Below are positions 5,809 to 13,481 of a stretch of DNA of 16,186 nt, piece by piece. The stretch comes from Lentisphaeria bacterium. Its GTDB lineage: Bacteria > Verrucomicrobiota > Lentisphaeria > Victivallales > Victivallaceae. Made by a program: the position numbers and the translations under genes. Location of the stretch: NCBI GenBank assembly GCA_018265615.1, contig JABLYX010000087.1:1-16186 (forward strand), given 5' to 3'. Under the pieces are notes generated by a model that had not been told where the DNA came from, did no database searches, and saw nothing but the letters and a program-made list of their open reading frames with translations. Numbering within the stretch: position 1 is the first letter of the stretch; every line of letters begins with the position of its first letter.

Positions 5809-8298
5809 TTAACACGACAACAATCCGAGCCGGTTCTCTTCCTCCGGCGAAACACCGGTTTCCTTATCGTAATACCGCGGATCGAGACACAACACGCCCG
5901 ACTCCCCGATGCCGGAGAGCGCGCCGGACTCCGCGAGCAGTTTCCGGCGGTACGGAGAGAGGTTCACCGAGTAGCGCTGCGCCCTCGCAAGCAGGGCCGA
6001 AAAGCGCAGCGGATCGGCCGTCGCACACAGCCCGGCGATCAGCTCCTTCCCTTCCTCCCATGGAACCAGCACGCCGGAAGCGCCGAAATCATCGATCGCT
6101 TCGAACCGCTCTCCGACGGTCCGGTACATGCCGAACAATCCGGGCCGCACTTTTGCGGAGCCGCTGCGGCGCAGAAACGCCTGACACCCGTCCGGGTTCC
6201 CGGAAAACAGCTCCAGCAGCTTCCCGAGCGGCTTCACCGGATATCCCATCTCCGCACTGCGGTCATAGAACCAGTATTTGAAATACCGCTCCATCAGCCG
6301 GGGATGCAGCAGGTCGTTTTCAAACTCCTCCGGGTCGCGCAGAAACTCCCCGAGCAGCCGCTCCGTGTGGCGGGCCCCCTTCGCAATCTCGTCCGGCAGA
6401 ACGAGCCCGGCCGGATTGTCCCAGATCCAGACATCCCCCGACTCCCTCCTGCCGTGGCGGTTGCAGCGGCCCGCCGCCTGAATGACCGCGTCGAATCCGG
6501 CGGTCAGGCGCACGACCGCGCCGAAATCCACATCAACGCCGCACTCAATGAGGCTTGTGGAGACGACAACGAGCGGTTTCCCATCCCCTTTCTCCCGGAG
6601 GTCCAGCGCTTCCCGCATCCGGCCGATCACCCGGTCGCGATGGGCCGGACAGAGATCCGTGGTCAGGTGCAGGACCTCGAAACGGTCGCCGTCAAACATC
6701 CGGTACAACCGTTTCGCCTGCACCTTGTGATTCACGATCAGCAGCGCGGAACGGTTTTCCGCCTCCTCCGCCCGAGCGGCGACGAATTCCGCGAGCTCCG
6801 CTTCGGAGCGCCGCCCGCTCTCCGGCTGATAATGCAGCTCAACCCGCTTCAGCCTGCGGAACAGCGCAAGCGGATCGGCCATCAGCTCCGGCGAGGCGGA
6901 GAAGTTCAGCGCGCCGCACCTCGCGTCGACCCGGTCGAGCAGCGGCTGCGTCGCCGTGCACATGACCAGCGTCGAGCCGCATCCCTCCGCCAGGAAATTC
7001 GCGGCCTGGTTGAACATATGGACCGTCCGGACCGGCAGGCTCTGGATCTCGTCAAAGATAATCACGCTGCGGGCCAGCGCATGGAACCGGCGCGCCGGGC
7101 CGGTTCCGGCGGAGAAAAGCGTGTTCAGAAACTGCACCATCGTCGTAAAAATGACCGGAGCGTTCCAGTTGTCCGTCAACCCTTTCCAGTGTTCAGTCCG
7201 TTTTTCCGGGAGCAAATTCGAATGGTGCTCGAGGACGACACTGCCCGGTTCGCACCCCGGTTCGAGGATCCGGCGCGCCTTCTCGGCGTTCTGCGAGATG
7301 ATCGCGATGTACGGCACGATATAAATAATCCGGTCGAGCCCATGCAGCGCGGCGTGATGCAGCGCAAATCGCAAGCTCGCCAACGTCTTCCCTCCACCGG
7401 TCGGGACGGTCAGGGAGTAGGTGCCGACGGGGCGCGAAGCGGCCGCCAGACAGGCGTCCGACACCTGCCGCCGGGTCTCCGCAATCAGCCGCTCCGGGTC
7501 GGACTCCGGGTGAACGGCGGCGAATCCGGCAAGCTTCCCCTCAAGCAGCCCTGCCAATTGCTCCCACTGCGGACGCGCGGAGGACAAACGCCGCACTCCC
7601 GCCGCACTCAGCCGGTCCGCATCGACAAGCGCGCTGAAAAGCAGCCGGAGCAGGAGCCCCTGCCGAAATTTTCGATGCCGGAGTTTATCGGCTTTTTCGG
7701 CCTGCCGCCTCTCCGCCGGATCGATGAACTGCCGCTTGAACGCGGCGATCTCCTCCTCGGCATTCCGCAGCAGGACCGGGTCGCAGATACGCGCCCGGAC
7801 GGTGGAATCCATATTGCGTTCTGCCTCATCCGCCCCCGCTTCATCGAACTCCTTCCACAGCCGTTTGCGATAAAAGGGGGTGTCTCCGGCGAGATCGAGC
7901 ATATCGGGAAGCCCGCCATGATGCCCGGCGATGACGGCTTCGAGCAGATCGCGCACCCATCGTTCCGCCCCGATGTCGGCAAACAGCTTCTCACAGAGCT
8001 GCGCGCCCGGTGCGGAGTGGTCGACTTCGCCGCGCGAACTGCGCTCCCCCTCCCGGAACCACGGGGAATCCGCGGCGCCGCACGCACCGGCGAGATAGAC
8101 CTGAAACCGCCGGGTATATTTTCCGGCGTCATGCAGCAGCCCGAGCAGAGTCCCGACAGACGAGAGCCCGAACGGCTCCAGGATCCGGGAACAAAGCCGG
8201 CCGGTCACCAGAAGATGCAGTGCAAGAGACTGCGTAAATCCGCCCCTCTCATCGACATAGCGGGCATAAAAGGAAGATTTTTTATCTATATTGATCAA
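5809..8298 (-). CDS. cas3: Cas3 HD nuclease-helicase, type I-C
   Basis: Cas3 is recruited by target-bound Cascade, nicks the displaced strand and degrades DNA 3' to 5'. The 829-residue protein has an N-terminal HD nuclease: H28, H56-D57 (LLHDAGK), H94 (DHSAPG), and H126-H127 (AGHHGG). A superfamily 2 helicase follows: Walker A TVPTGGGKT (297-305), DEIQ box (416-419), CTAT (447-450), and motif VI QAAGRCNRHG (607-616). All key residues are intact. The only reasonable start is a TTG at 8296-8298, with AAGGA eight bases upstream; it gives the usual FYARYVDERGGF beginning. It is the first gene of the operon. Confidence 0.96.
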   Translation of the reverse strand: MINIDKKSSFYARYVDERGGFTQSLALHLLVTGRLCSRILEPFGLSSVGTLLGLLHDAGKYTRRFQVYLAGACGAADSPWFREGERSSRGEVDHSAPGAQLCEKLFADIGAERWVRDLLEAVIAGHHGGLPDMLDLAGDTPFYRKRLWKEFDEAGADEAERNMDSTVRARICDPVLLRNAEEEIAAFKRQFIDPAERRQAEKADKLRHRKFRQGLLLRLLFSALVDADRLSAAGVRRLSSARPQWEQLAGLLEGKLAGFAAVHPESDPERLIAETRRQVSDACLAAASRPVGTYSLTVPTGGGKTLASLRFALHHAALHGLDRIIYIVPYIAIISQNAEKARRILEPGCEPGSVVLEHHSNLLPEKRTEHWKGLTDNWNAPVIFTTMVQFLNTLFSAGTGPARRFHALARSVIIFDEIQSLPVRTVHMFNQAANFLAEGCGSTLVMCTATQPLLDRVDARCGALNFSASPELMADPLALFRRLKRVELHYQPESGRRSEAELAEFVAARAEEAENRSALLIVNHKVQAKRLYRMFDGDRFEVLHLTTDLCPAHRDRVIGRMREALDLREKGDGKPLVVVSTSLIECGVDVDFGAVVRLTAGFDAVIQAAGRCNRHGRRESGDVWIWDNPAGLVLPDEIAKGARHTERLLGEFLRDPEEFENDLLHPRLMERYFKYWFYDRSAEMGYPVKPLGKLLELFSGNPDGCQAFLRRSGSAKVRPGLFGMYRTVGERFEAIDDFGASGVLVPWEEGKELIAGLCATADPLRFSALLARAQRYSVNLSPYRRKLLAESGALSGIGESGVLCLDPRYYDKETGVSPEEENRLGLLSC

Positions 8299-8321
8299 TT
8301 AAAATTTCCTTATTCAATCGT

Positions 8322-8349
8322 AACATACTGAACATATCCGGAAATTCAA
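8322..8349 (-). promoter_or_regulatory. Probable cas operon promoter
   Basis: On the minus strand, TTGAAT (8344-8349) is separated by 16 bp from TATGTT (8322-8327), followed by a predicted start near 8315 and a leader of about 17 nt before the cas3 TTG. The upstream stretch 8350-8390 is rich in A and T runs, like an UP element. This is a sequence-based inference. Confidence 0.5.
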
Positions 8350-8561
8350 GCGATAAAAAACATTTTTTCTGAAAAGAACAAAAAATGTATCCTGCCGGCC
8401 AAAAAACATAAGAAGAAATTTTGAACTGCCCCAAGGTACGGCCATTCACGTCGAATGTCAACCGCCAAAGAATCAGATCAGGCCCTCCGGTCCCTCTATT
8501 ACAAGAGAAAACCGGAAAAGCCTTCTGAACTACACAAATCCCGCTTCAATCCACATTCAGT

Positions 8562-8581
8562 CAATATGAAATTTCATATTG
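8562..8581. repeat. Perfect 20-bp palindrome upstream of cas3
   Basis: CAATATGAAATTTCATATTG equals its own reverse complement over all 20 bases. It lies about 265 bp upstream of cas3 and 78 bp downstream of the small HTH gene. Perfect symmetry without a loop or T-run suits a dimeric protein binding site better than a terminator. Confidence 0.7.
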
Positions 8582-8659
8582 CGAACGAATATATAAAAAT
8601 TCCTACCGTCAATTACATATGCTGTTCACGATTACACTTATCGTAAATATAAATGCTGT

Positions 8660-8866
8660 CTATCCGATATGAGGACTCCTCATTTCTTTTAGGGCAGTCA
8701 TATATTCATTTAGCCGCAAGGTCAGAATTGCAACTCGTTCCGGGATAGCAGCAGAATTTGTTTTACGTCGATACCGGCCGATTGCATGCTCGCTGCAGTG
8801 CAGCAAGTTTCCCAAATAAGAAGCAGTCAATCCTTTGGTCAGTTTTCGAAATTCATCGTTCGTCAT
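8660..8866 (-). CDS. Small helix-turn-helix DNA-binding protein
   Basis: The 68-residue product looks like a lone XRE/Cro-type helix-turn-helix domain. GLTASYLGNLLHCSEHAIGR (12-31) fits the helix 2-turn-recognition helix pattern, and the IPERVAILTLRL stretch (41-52) resembles the last helix of small phage- and plasmid-type repressors. There is no sensor or oligomerisation domain. The ATG at 8866 has AAGGAGAG six bases upstream, which supports it as a real gene although it is short and AT-rich. Its 3' end points to the cas operon 360 bp away on the same strand. It may be autoregulatory, given the inverted repeat over its promoter. Its target genes cannot be deduced. Confidence 0.75.
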   Translation of the reverse strand: MTNDEFRKLTKGLTASYLGNLLHCSEHAIGRYRRKTNSAAIPERVAILTLRLNEYMTALKEMRSPHIG

Positions 8867-8889
8867 ACCGTGCTCTCCTTATTCCTGAA

Positions 8890-8928
8890 AATTTATTGTA
8901 CTTATTTTCCCGATTCAATACCGGGAAA
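8890..8928 (-). promoter_or_regulatory. Promoter of the HTH gene with flanking inverted repeat
   Basis: On the minus strand, TTGAAT (8913-8918) and TAAATT (8890-8895) are 17 bp apart, giving a start near 8883, just before the AAGGAGAG ribosome site. The arms TTTCCCG (8906-8912) and CGGGAAA (8922-8928) bracket the -35 box with a 9-base gap, a layout expected of a repressor operator. An alternative promoter, TTGATT (8938-8943) to TATTGA (8915-8920), overlaps it. Confidence 0.5.
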
Positions 8929-9023
8929 TAATATAGCAATCAATCTTTTTTATGAGCAGCACTTGCCCAAATCGTCTCCCGTGTCTTAAGCGATATGACC
9001 CCAAACCGCTCTCAGCAAACAAC

Positions 9024-9044
9024 TCAAGCACTTGATTCAATCAA
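9024..9044. repeat. Overlapping palindromes just downstream of a promoter
   Basis: TCAAG-CA-CTTGA (9024-9035) overlaps TTGATT-C-AATCAA (9032-9044). They fall within about 7 to 27 bases after the predicted transcription start of the 9058-9085 promoter, a usual repressor operator position. Confidence 0.45.
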
Positions 9045-9057
9045 CTTACATGGGAGT

Positions 9058-9085
9058 AATATAGCCCATGCCAACACGATGTCAA
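9058..9085 (-). promoter_or_regulatory. Strong sigma-70-like minus-strand promoter
   Basis: TTGACA (9080-9085) is separated by 16 bp from TATATT (9058-9063) on the minus strand, with A/T tracts upstream. Transcription would start near 9051 and run towards the HTH gene, about 185 nt before its ATG. It may serve the HTH gene or a small RNA; no terminator is seen in between. Confidence 0.6.
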
Positions 9086-9263
9086 GTCCTGCGTTTCAAA
9101 AAAAGCACGAATAAATTTTCAAAAATAAAGAGATAATTTAATATATAATAACAATTATAAAAACTTATAATGACTACCATCTAACTACACATATCCCAAA
9201 TGTAACTTATTTTTATCAATCCAGTGAGTACACTTGAAGAACTGCCAGGCTGAATATAACACA

Positions 9264-9295
9264 GCACCCGACGCCGAATATTCGGGGCCGGGCGC
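9264..9295 (-). terminator. Hairpin after the pseudopilin gene
   Basis: This 32-base imperfect palindrome has the perfect core CCGAATATTCGG (9274-9285). In the minus-strand RNA two mismatches become G-U pairs, so it folds better on that strand. It starts 27 bases after the pseudopilin stop. The T-run that follows is weak (TGTGTTATATT), so termination is probable but not certain. Confidence 0.55.
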
Positions 9296-9322
9296 AAATA
9301 CCGCACTTTGCGGAAAGCGGAC

Positions 9323-10135
9323 TTACTGATTGATCGGGGAAGCGAACTGGTAGGCTTTCAGGGCGTCCGCATCCGCCGGCTTGACGATCGACTTCACGTG
9401 GCCGTCAACAAACAGCACGTTCATGGAAGAGTTGTGCCGCCACAGCACCGGCCAGAGCGCGTTCATGTACACACCGAGATAGATGAAAGCATTGGAGTCA
9501 AAAGCCCCCGTATGGTCGCTGATGAGCCACGTCGTGCCGGGAGTCCTGACGCCGTTGACCTTACAGTGCTTCCGGTCCGTGTTGCCGTCCAGGCCATCGC
9601 CGAGCCCCATGACTTTCGCAAGGCCGGAGTATCCGAGCTTCCGGACGATCCCGTCGTCGAATTTATCCGCAGTGATTACATCGGTCGGCGCCATCGTCGG
9701 GCATAGCATCAGCCGGTCGTTGTTCCCGGTGTATGGGTAGAGGAAATTGAACCACTTTTTCTTCCACCCCTTCTCCTGCCCCGGAACGATGTAATCATAA
9801 TAGTCGGCACTGTACATCGACGCCCCTGTTCCATACTGCCTGAGGTTGTTCATGCAGTGGCTTCTCCGGGAGCTCTCCCGGGCCCGGTTCAGGGCGGGCA
9901 GCAGCATCCCCGCGAGAATGGCGATGATCGCAATCACCACGAGGAGCTCTATGAGGGTAAAACGGCGTTTTCTCCGAGGGACCGGGGGGGCGAAGCCCAC
10001 CAGCGGCATAAGCAGGAACGAAGTGACGCACATGCCGTTACGCGGCTTTTCTTTGCCTGCTTTCTTTTCACCGGGAAAAGAAAGCATGGCGATGATCGCA
10101 ATCAGAAACTCGATCAATGTAAATTTCTTACGCAT
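9323..10135 (-). CDS. H-X9-DG prepilin-type secreted protein with two prepilin motifs
   Basis: This belongs to the large pseudopilin-like family of Lentisphaerota and Planctomycetota: a type II/IV-pilin-like N-terminal helix and a C-terminal H-X9-DG motif (HNSSMNVLFVDG, about residues 238-249). The role in the cell is unknown; it is probably surface- or secretion-associated. The 270-residue product carries two N-terminal signals: KKFTLIEFLIAIIAM (3-17, two residues short in the hydrophobic helix) and RRFTLIELLVVIAIIAILA (57-75, complete). The ATG at 10135 follows GGAGG at six bases, so the outer signal is translated. The gene is 14 bp after the hydrolase gene, in one operon. The mature part is hydrophilic, with cysteines at CPT and KHCK. 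Confidence 0.88.
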   Translation of the reverse strand: MRKKFTLIEFLIAIIAMLSFPGEKKAGKEKPRNGMCVTSFLLMPLVGFAPPVPRRKRRFTLIELLVVIAIIAILAGMLLPALNRARESSRRSHCMNNLRQYGTGASMYSADYYDYIVPGQEKGWKKKWFNFLYPYTGNNDRLMLCPTMAPTDVITADKFDDGIVRKLGYSGLAKVMGLGDGLDGNTDRKHCKVNGVRTPGTTWLISDHTGAFDSNAFIYLGVYMNALWPVLWRHNSSMNVLFVDGHVKSIVKPADADALKAYQFASPINQ

Positions 10136-10149
10136 CTTGCACCTCCGCA

Positions 10150-13100
10150 TCATTCAAAGAGTTCGATCGGGGAAATTTCACAGCGGCTCCCGGCAATGCC
10201 GCCAGCGCCGTCCACAAAGAGCAGGAGCTTCTGCGTCCCCGGCGGCAGCGCCGGAATTTCCCCCGACAGTTCCGCCCAATCTCCGCTGCTGCGGGGGATG
10301 AGCGCGGCAGCGGCGCCCTGTGTAGCCGCCAGCACCCGGTCTCCGAGCCATTTGCCGCCGCCGAAGCTGGCCAGGGCGACCTTGATCCGCGCCTCCCCGT
10401 CCAATGCGGAGCGAACTTTGAACCGGAACCGGCGGCAGGAGAGCTCCACCGGCACATGCAGCCGGGCCGACAGCGGGGGCCGGAGCTCCAGGCCGCCTTC
10501 CGTCATGCCCACTCCCCGGTCGCGCTCGACCAGCCAACGGCCCCACGCAAGTGCGGCGGATTCTCCTTCCACCTCCGTCTCCTGCCAGAGTTCAAGTTCG
10601 TCGATAAGCAGGAAATCCCCGGCCGTGCCACCGTAGCAGTCGATGAAGAAAACCATCGAATTCTCACCCGGCGGCAGCTTGCTTTCCGGCAGGGCCGCGG
10701 CAAGCGGGCTCCATTTTACGGGGAGTTCCGGAATCTTCGCCGTAAAGGGGCGGAGCTTCTCCCCCTCCCGCGCTCCGTCGCGCAACGCCGCCGCCATCCA
10801 GGTGCCGGACCATCCCCTTTCATTGAACATCGCGACGTTGAAGGAGAGCTTCACATCATCGGAGAGCCGTCCTTTGATCTTTGCTCTGAAATGCAGCGCC
10901 CGCCCCGGCAGAAGCGGCTGCAGCACCGGCAGTTCGAGCCGCCCGGAGAACGGACCGTCGAACCGCAGACAGCCCGGCATATCGCTGCCCGCCGTTCCGT
11001 CGTAACGGACATTCGCAATCATCCGGAATCCGTCAATGTTCCCGCGGATGAAGTTTCCATCCGGAATAAAATCGCGCCGGGCGACGGAGACCGGGAGCTG
11101 ACGGCGGACGAGCTCCTTTCCGTCCCCGGAAAGCGCGACCGAAAACAGGATCCATCCGCTCCCGCTCCTCTCTCCTGCAATGACTTTGCCCCTGACCATT
11201 CCCTTCTCACGCCGAACCTGAAGCTTTCCGGGAAACCCGCGGCTGACCGTCCATTCAACCCGGGCCTCCCCGGGAACCGCGAACTCAAACGTCTGCTCTT
11301 CACCGGTTTTGAGCTCCGGCAGAGACGGCTTGCCGACTCGACGTTCGGCGGCGGCGGCCTCCTGCCGCCGCTGCATCCAGAGTTTGCGCGCTCTCCCGGC
11401 GAGGTCACCCAACCGCTTGCTGCCGAGCAGAAAACGCGGGCCGTCATCGAGTGTCAGCTTCAGCTCCGCCGCCCGGCCGCGCCCGACGGGATTCCCGAAG
11501 AGGTCACAGACCTCCAGCTCTTCGCCGGGATCGCACCCGAGCTCCACTGCGCCGATCTCCCCTTCCCGGGAATCGCTCCAGACCACGGCCCGGCCGCCGG
11601 AGAACGCGACATAGCGGACCGGCGCCCCCGGAATCTCCATCCGGCCGAGACATTCACTGCCGTCGAGCAGCTTCGCGGTCGCGGCCAGCACGGCGTATGC
11701 GATTTTCGGCTGTCCGCCGAGATACAGCAGCCCGTAGCCGCTGTCGCCGGTCCGCTGTACCGGATCCGTGCTGTCGCGCGGATCGAGGCTGCAGAACCAG
11801 TACGCCTTTCCCTGCGGCCCGGCAAAGTGCAGCGACTGCGCCCAGTTCACAGGCAGCACCTCGGCCTGGCGCCGCTCCGATGTCCCCGGAAACGCGGCGG
11901 AATAGGCGGGGCAGCCGTCGTACCCGGAAGCGCCGATCTCGTTGAACTGCTGCGGCTTCCCGCAGAATCCGCCGTAATCCAGAACCCGCTGCCGCGCCGC
12001 CTCGTACGGGACGAAAGCGGATGGGGCCGCATAGGTATGCAGGGTCACGACATCCGCCGCATCCGCAACTCGCGCATCGCAACAGAGCTCCTCGAGCCAC
12101 GGCAGTACGCTCGCATGTGAAATCGCATGGAGCCGTGCCTCCGGCCTGACGCTCCGAACCGCTTCGACCGTCTTCAGGAACAGTTCGCGGTAGAAGCCGG
12201 AGGAGAAAGCGGGGTCGCGCTTCGTCATCAGGTCGGGTTCGTTCCAGACCTCCCAGTCATCCACCTCCGGGCAATGCGCGGCGATGCGCTTCACATAGTC
12301 GCACCAGCGCCGCATCTGCGCCGCGTCGAGCGGAGAAAATTCCGTTGAAGGGAGCTCCAGAACCGGCGAGAAATTGTAGAGGATATACGTGTATTTCTGG
12401 TTGTGCAGCGCCAGCCTCCGCCGCAGGGCGTCCAGTTGCCGGGTGTCGAATGTCCCCTCCTCCGGCTCCTGGACCTTCCAGGTGTTCTCCCAGTGCAGCC
12501 ATGGACGGATCCAGCGGATGCCCGCCTGGGCGAACAGCGGCAGCTGACAGCTGTAGTAACGGAGCTGCTGCTGAAAGATGTTCATGCCCATGAACGACTT
12601 CTCCGGTTCCACCTGCCGCGGTTCCGGAATGCGCGTGACCCGGAGCGAAGCCGTGCGGCCAGGCAGCCGGAGCTCCACGGAGAAGCTCCCGTACCGTTCC
12701 AGCGGTATCGTAAATGCGGTATCCCCGCCCGACAACCGCACCCGTCCGCGCCGCATCTCGCGATTGCGGAAGCTGTCGGTGACGACATACTCCGCCTCCG
12801 CCGGAGCCTCTTCGAGCCGCACCGCATGGAGCCGGACCGGCTCATCCCCGACGAAAACCGATCCGAACCGGTCACTCAGGAGCTTCACGCCGCCGCTTCG
12901 CCCGGCCAGCCGGAGCGGGACAAGGCGTTTGCCGTCCGACAGATACAGCGCCGCCGGGATCCGGTCGGCCTTCATCGCGCCGCCGAGCCGGATCTTCGTA
13001 AGCATCCACCGCGAACCGTTCTCCGCCGGAGCCGGCGTAAGGTCGGCCGCAAAGCCACCCGCCCGGAGCGCAAACCGCCCCTCTTTCCCGGCGGAAAACT

Positions 13101-13380
13101 CCCGGAATTCCGCTTTCCCGGCATCTCCCGGAAACTCCGGGTCATCGAGCCGCAGCACCACCGCCCCGGCCTCCTCCCGCGGCAGGCGGGAGAAAACGGC
13201 GACCTCGCCCGGATGCTCGAGATCCGCTCCCATTACCTGCCGGAATTCCCAGTTGCCGCGCTCCTGGTCGAGCAGCTCCACCAGAAACAACTGCAATGGC
13301 GCGGCCGGCTTCTCCGCCGCGCGAAGCACAACATTCCCCGCCAACAGCAGCAGGACCGGCAAAAGCACTCTCCAATTCAT
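10150..13380 (-). CDS. Secreted glycoside hydrolase, clan GH-A-like, with C-terminal carbohydrate-binding-type domains
   Basis: The 1076-residue protein has a signal peptide (MNWRVLLPVLLLLAGNVVLRA). An N-terminal beta-rich region (about 30-255) and a TIM-barrel-like catalytic region (about 260-580) follow. WEVWNEPD contains the probable acid/base E381, and QQFNEIGASGY the probable nucleophile E481, spaced as in retaining clan GH-A enzymes such as GH39 and GH5 relatives. Beta-sandwich regions follow, including a jelly-roll-like module (about 790-960) with aromatic residues and an IDELELWQE end, typical of carbohydrate-binding folds. The exact family and substrate cannot be named. The ATG at 13380 has AAGGAGG five bases upstream. 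It is divergent from the AraC gene and followed by the pseudopilin gene. Confidence 0.85.
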   Translation of the reverse strand: MNWRVLLPVLLLLAGNVVLRAAEKPAAPLQLFLVELLDQERGNWEFRQVMGADLEHPGEVAVFSRLPREEAGAVVLRLDDPEFPGDAGKAEFREFSAGKEGRFALRAGGFAADLTPAPAENGSRWMLTKIRLGGAMKADRIPAALYLSDGKRLVPLRLAGRSGGVKLLSDRFGSVFVGDEPVRLHAVRLEEAPAEAEYVVTDSFRNREMRRGRVRLSGGDTAFTIPLERYGSFSVELRLPGRTASLRVTRIPEPRQVEPEKSFMGMNIFQQQLRYYSCQLPLFAQAGIRWIRPWLHWENTWKVQEPEEGTFDTRQLDALRRRLALHNQKYTYILYNFSPVLELPSTEFSPLDAAQMRRWCDYVKRIAAHCPEVDDWEVWNEPDLMTKRDPAFSSGFYRELFLKTVEAVRSVRPEARLHAISHASVLPWLEELCCDARVADAADVVTLHTYAAPSAFVPYEAARQRVLDYGGFCGKPQQFNEIGASGYDGCPAYSAAFPGTSERRQAEVLPVNWAQSLHFAGPQGKAYWFCSLDPRDSTDPVQRTGDSGYGLLYLGGQPKIAYAVLAATAKLLDGSECLGRMEIPGAPVRYVAFSGGRAVVWSDSREGEIGAVELGCDPGEELEVCDLFGNPVGRGRAAELKLTLDDGPRFLLGSKRLGDLAGRARKLWMQRRQEAAAAERRVGKPSLPELKTGEEQTFEFAVPGEARVEWTVSRGFPGKLQVRREKGMVRGKVIAGERSGSGWILFSVALSGDGKELVRRQLPVSVARRDFIPDGNFIRGNIDGFRMIANVRYDGTAGSDMPGCLRFDGPFSGRLELPVLQPLLPGRALHFRAKIKGRLSDDVKLSFNVAMFNERGWSGTWMAAALRDGAREGEKLRPFTAKIPELPVKWSPLAAALPESKLPPGENSMVFFIDCYGGTAGDFLLIDELELWQETEVEGESAALAWGRWLVERDRGVGMTEGGLELRPPLSARLHVPVELSCRRFRFKVRSALDGEARIKVALASFGGGKWLGDRVLAATQGAAAALIPRSSGDWAELSGEIPALPPGTQKLLLFVDGAGGIAGSRCEISPIELFE

Positions 13381-13420
13381 CGGAACCTCCTTATCGTCTT
13401 TGCACCACCGTTCGCTCTAT

Positions 13421-13432
13421 CTATAATTATAG
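13421..13432 (-). promoter_or_regulatory. -10 region of the hydrolase operon, within a 12-bp palindrome
   Basis: CTATAATTATAG is a perfect palindrome and supplies TATAAT on the minus strand (13426-13431), about 46 bp upstream of the hydrolase ATG. No good -35 box lies 16-18 bp upstream (AAGGTT at 17). A strong -10 with a poor -35 is common in activator-dependent promoters and fits control by the adjacent AraC protein. Confidence 0.45.
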
Positions 13433-13452
13433 TCCAAAATCCGGCCGGAACC

Positions 13453-13481
13453 TTGACAAAAACGACAAAAGCGGGTATAAT
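13453..13481 (+). promoter_or_regulatory. Consensus sigma-70 promoter of the araC-type gene
   Basis: TTGACA (13453-13458) and TATAAT (13476-13481) are both perfect consensus boxes with an optimal 17-bp spacer. Transcription should start near 13488, giving a leader of about 35 nt before the ATG at 13523 and its AAAGGAG ribosome site (13511-13517). Confidence 0.85.

Larger units (their letters stand above)
8299..8659. other. AT-rich regulatory gap between small HTH gene and cas3
   Basis: No convincing gene lies in these 361 bp. They hold the predicted cas promoter at 8322-8349, A/T-rich DNA upstream of it, and a perfect 20-bp palindrome at 8562-8581. A 63-codon plus-strand frame (8455-8646) has no ribosome site and is not called. 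Confidence 0.7.
8867..9322. other. AT-rich intergenic region upstream of the HTH gene
   Basis: No gene is seen in these 456 bp. From left to right they hold the HTH gene ribosome site and promoter with an inverted repeat (8890-8928), two overlapping palindromes (9024-9044), a strong minus-strand promoter (9058-9085) preceded by A/T tracts, a very AT-rich stretch (about 9110-9235), and the terminator-like hairpin of the pseudopilin gene (9264-9295). Confidence 0.7.

Noticed and set aside
5797..8331. 844-codon plus-strand open frame opposite cas3
   Set aside because: It is a mirror of the GC-rich cas3 codons; the predicted protein is rich in Arg, Pro and Gln, without domains, and cas3 is complete on the other strand.
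8543..8554. GCTTCAATCCAC, one mismatch from the classical I-C repeat end
   Set aside because: It is only 12 bases, differs from this array's own repeat (which has AATAAG there), and no stem follows.
8455..8646. 63-codon plus-strand frame between the HTH gene and cas3
   Set aside because: It has no ribosome site, no recognisable domain, and contains the 20-bp palindrome; a gene cannot be supported.
10456..12120. 554-codon plus-strand open frame opposite the hydrolase
   Set aside because: It is a GC-bias shadow of the hydrolase gene, whose motifs and signal peptide are clear.
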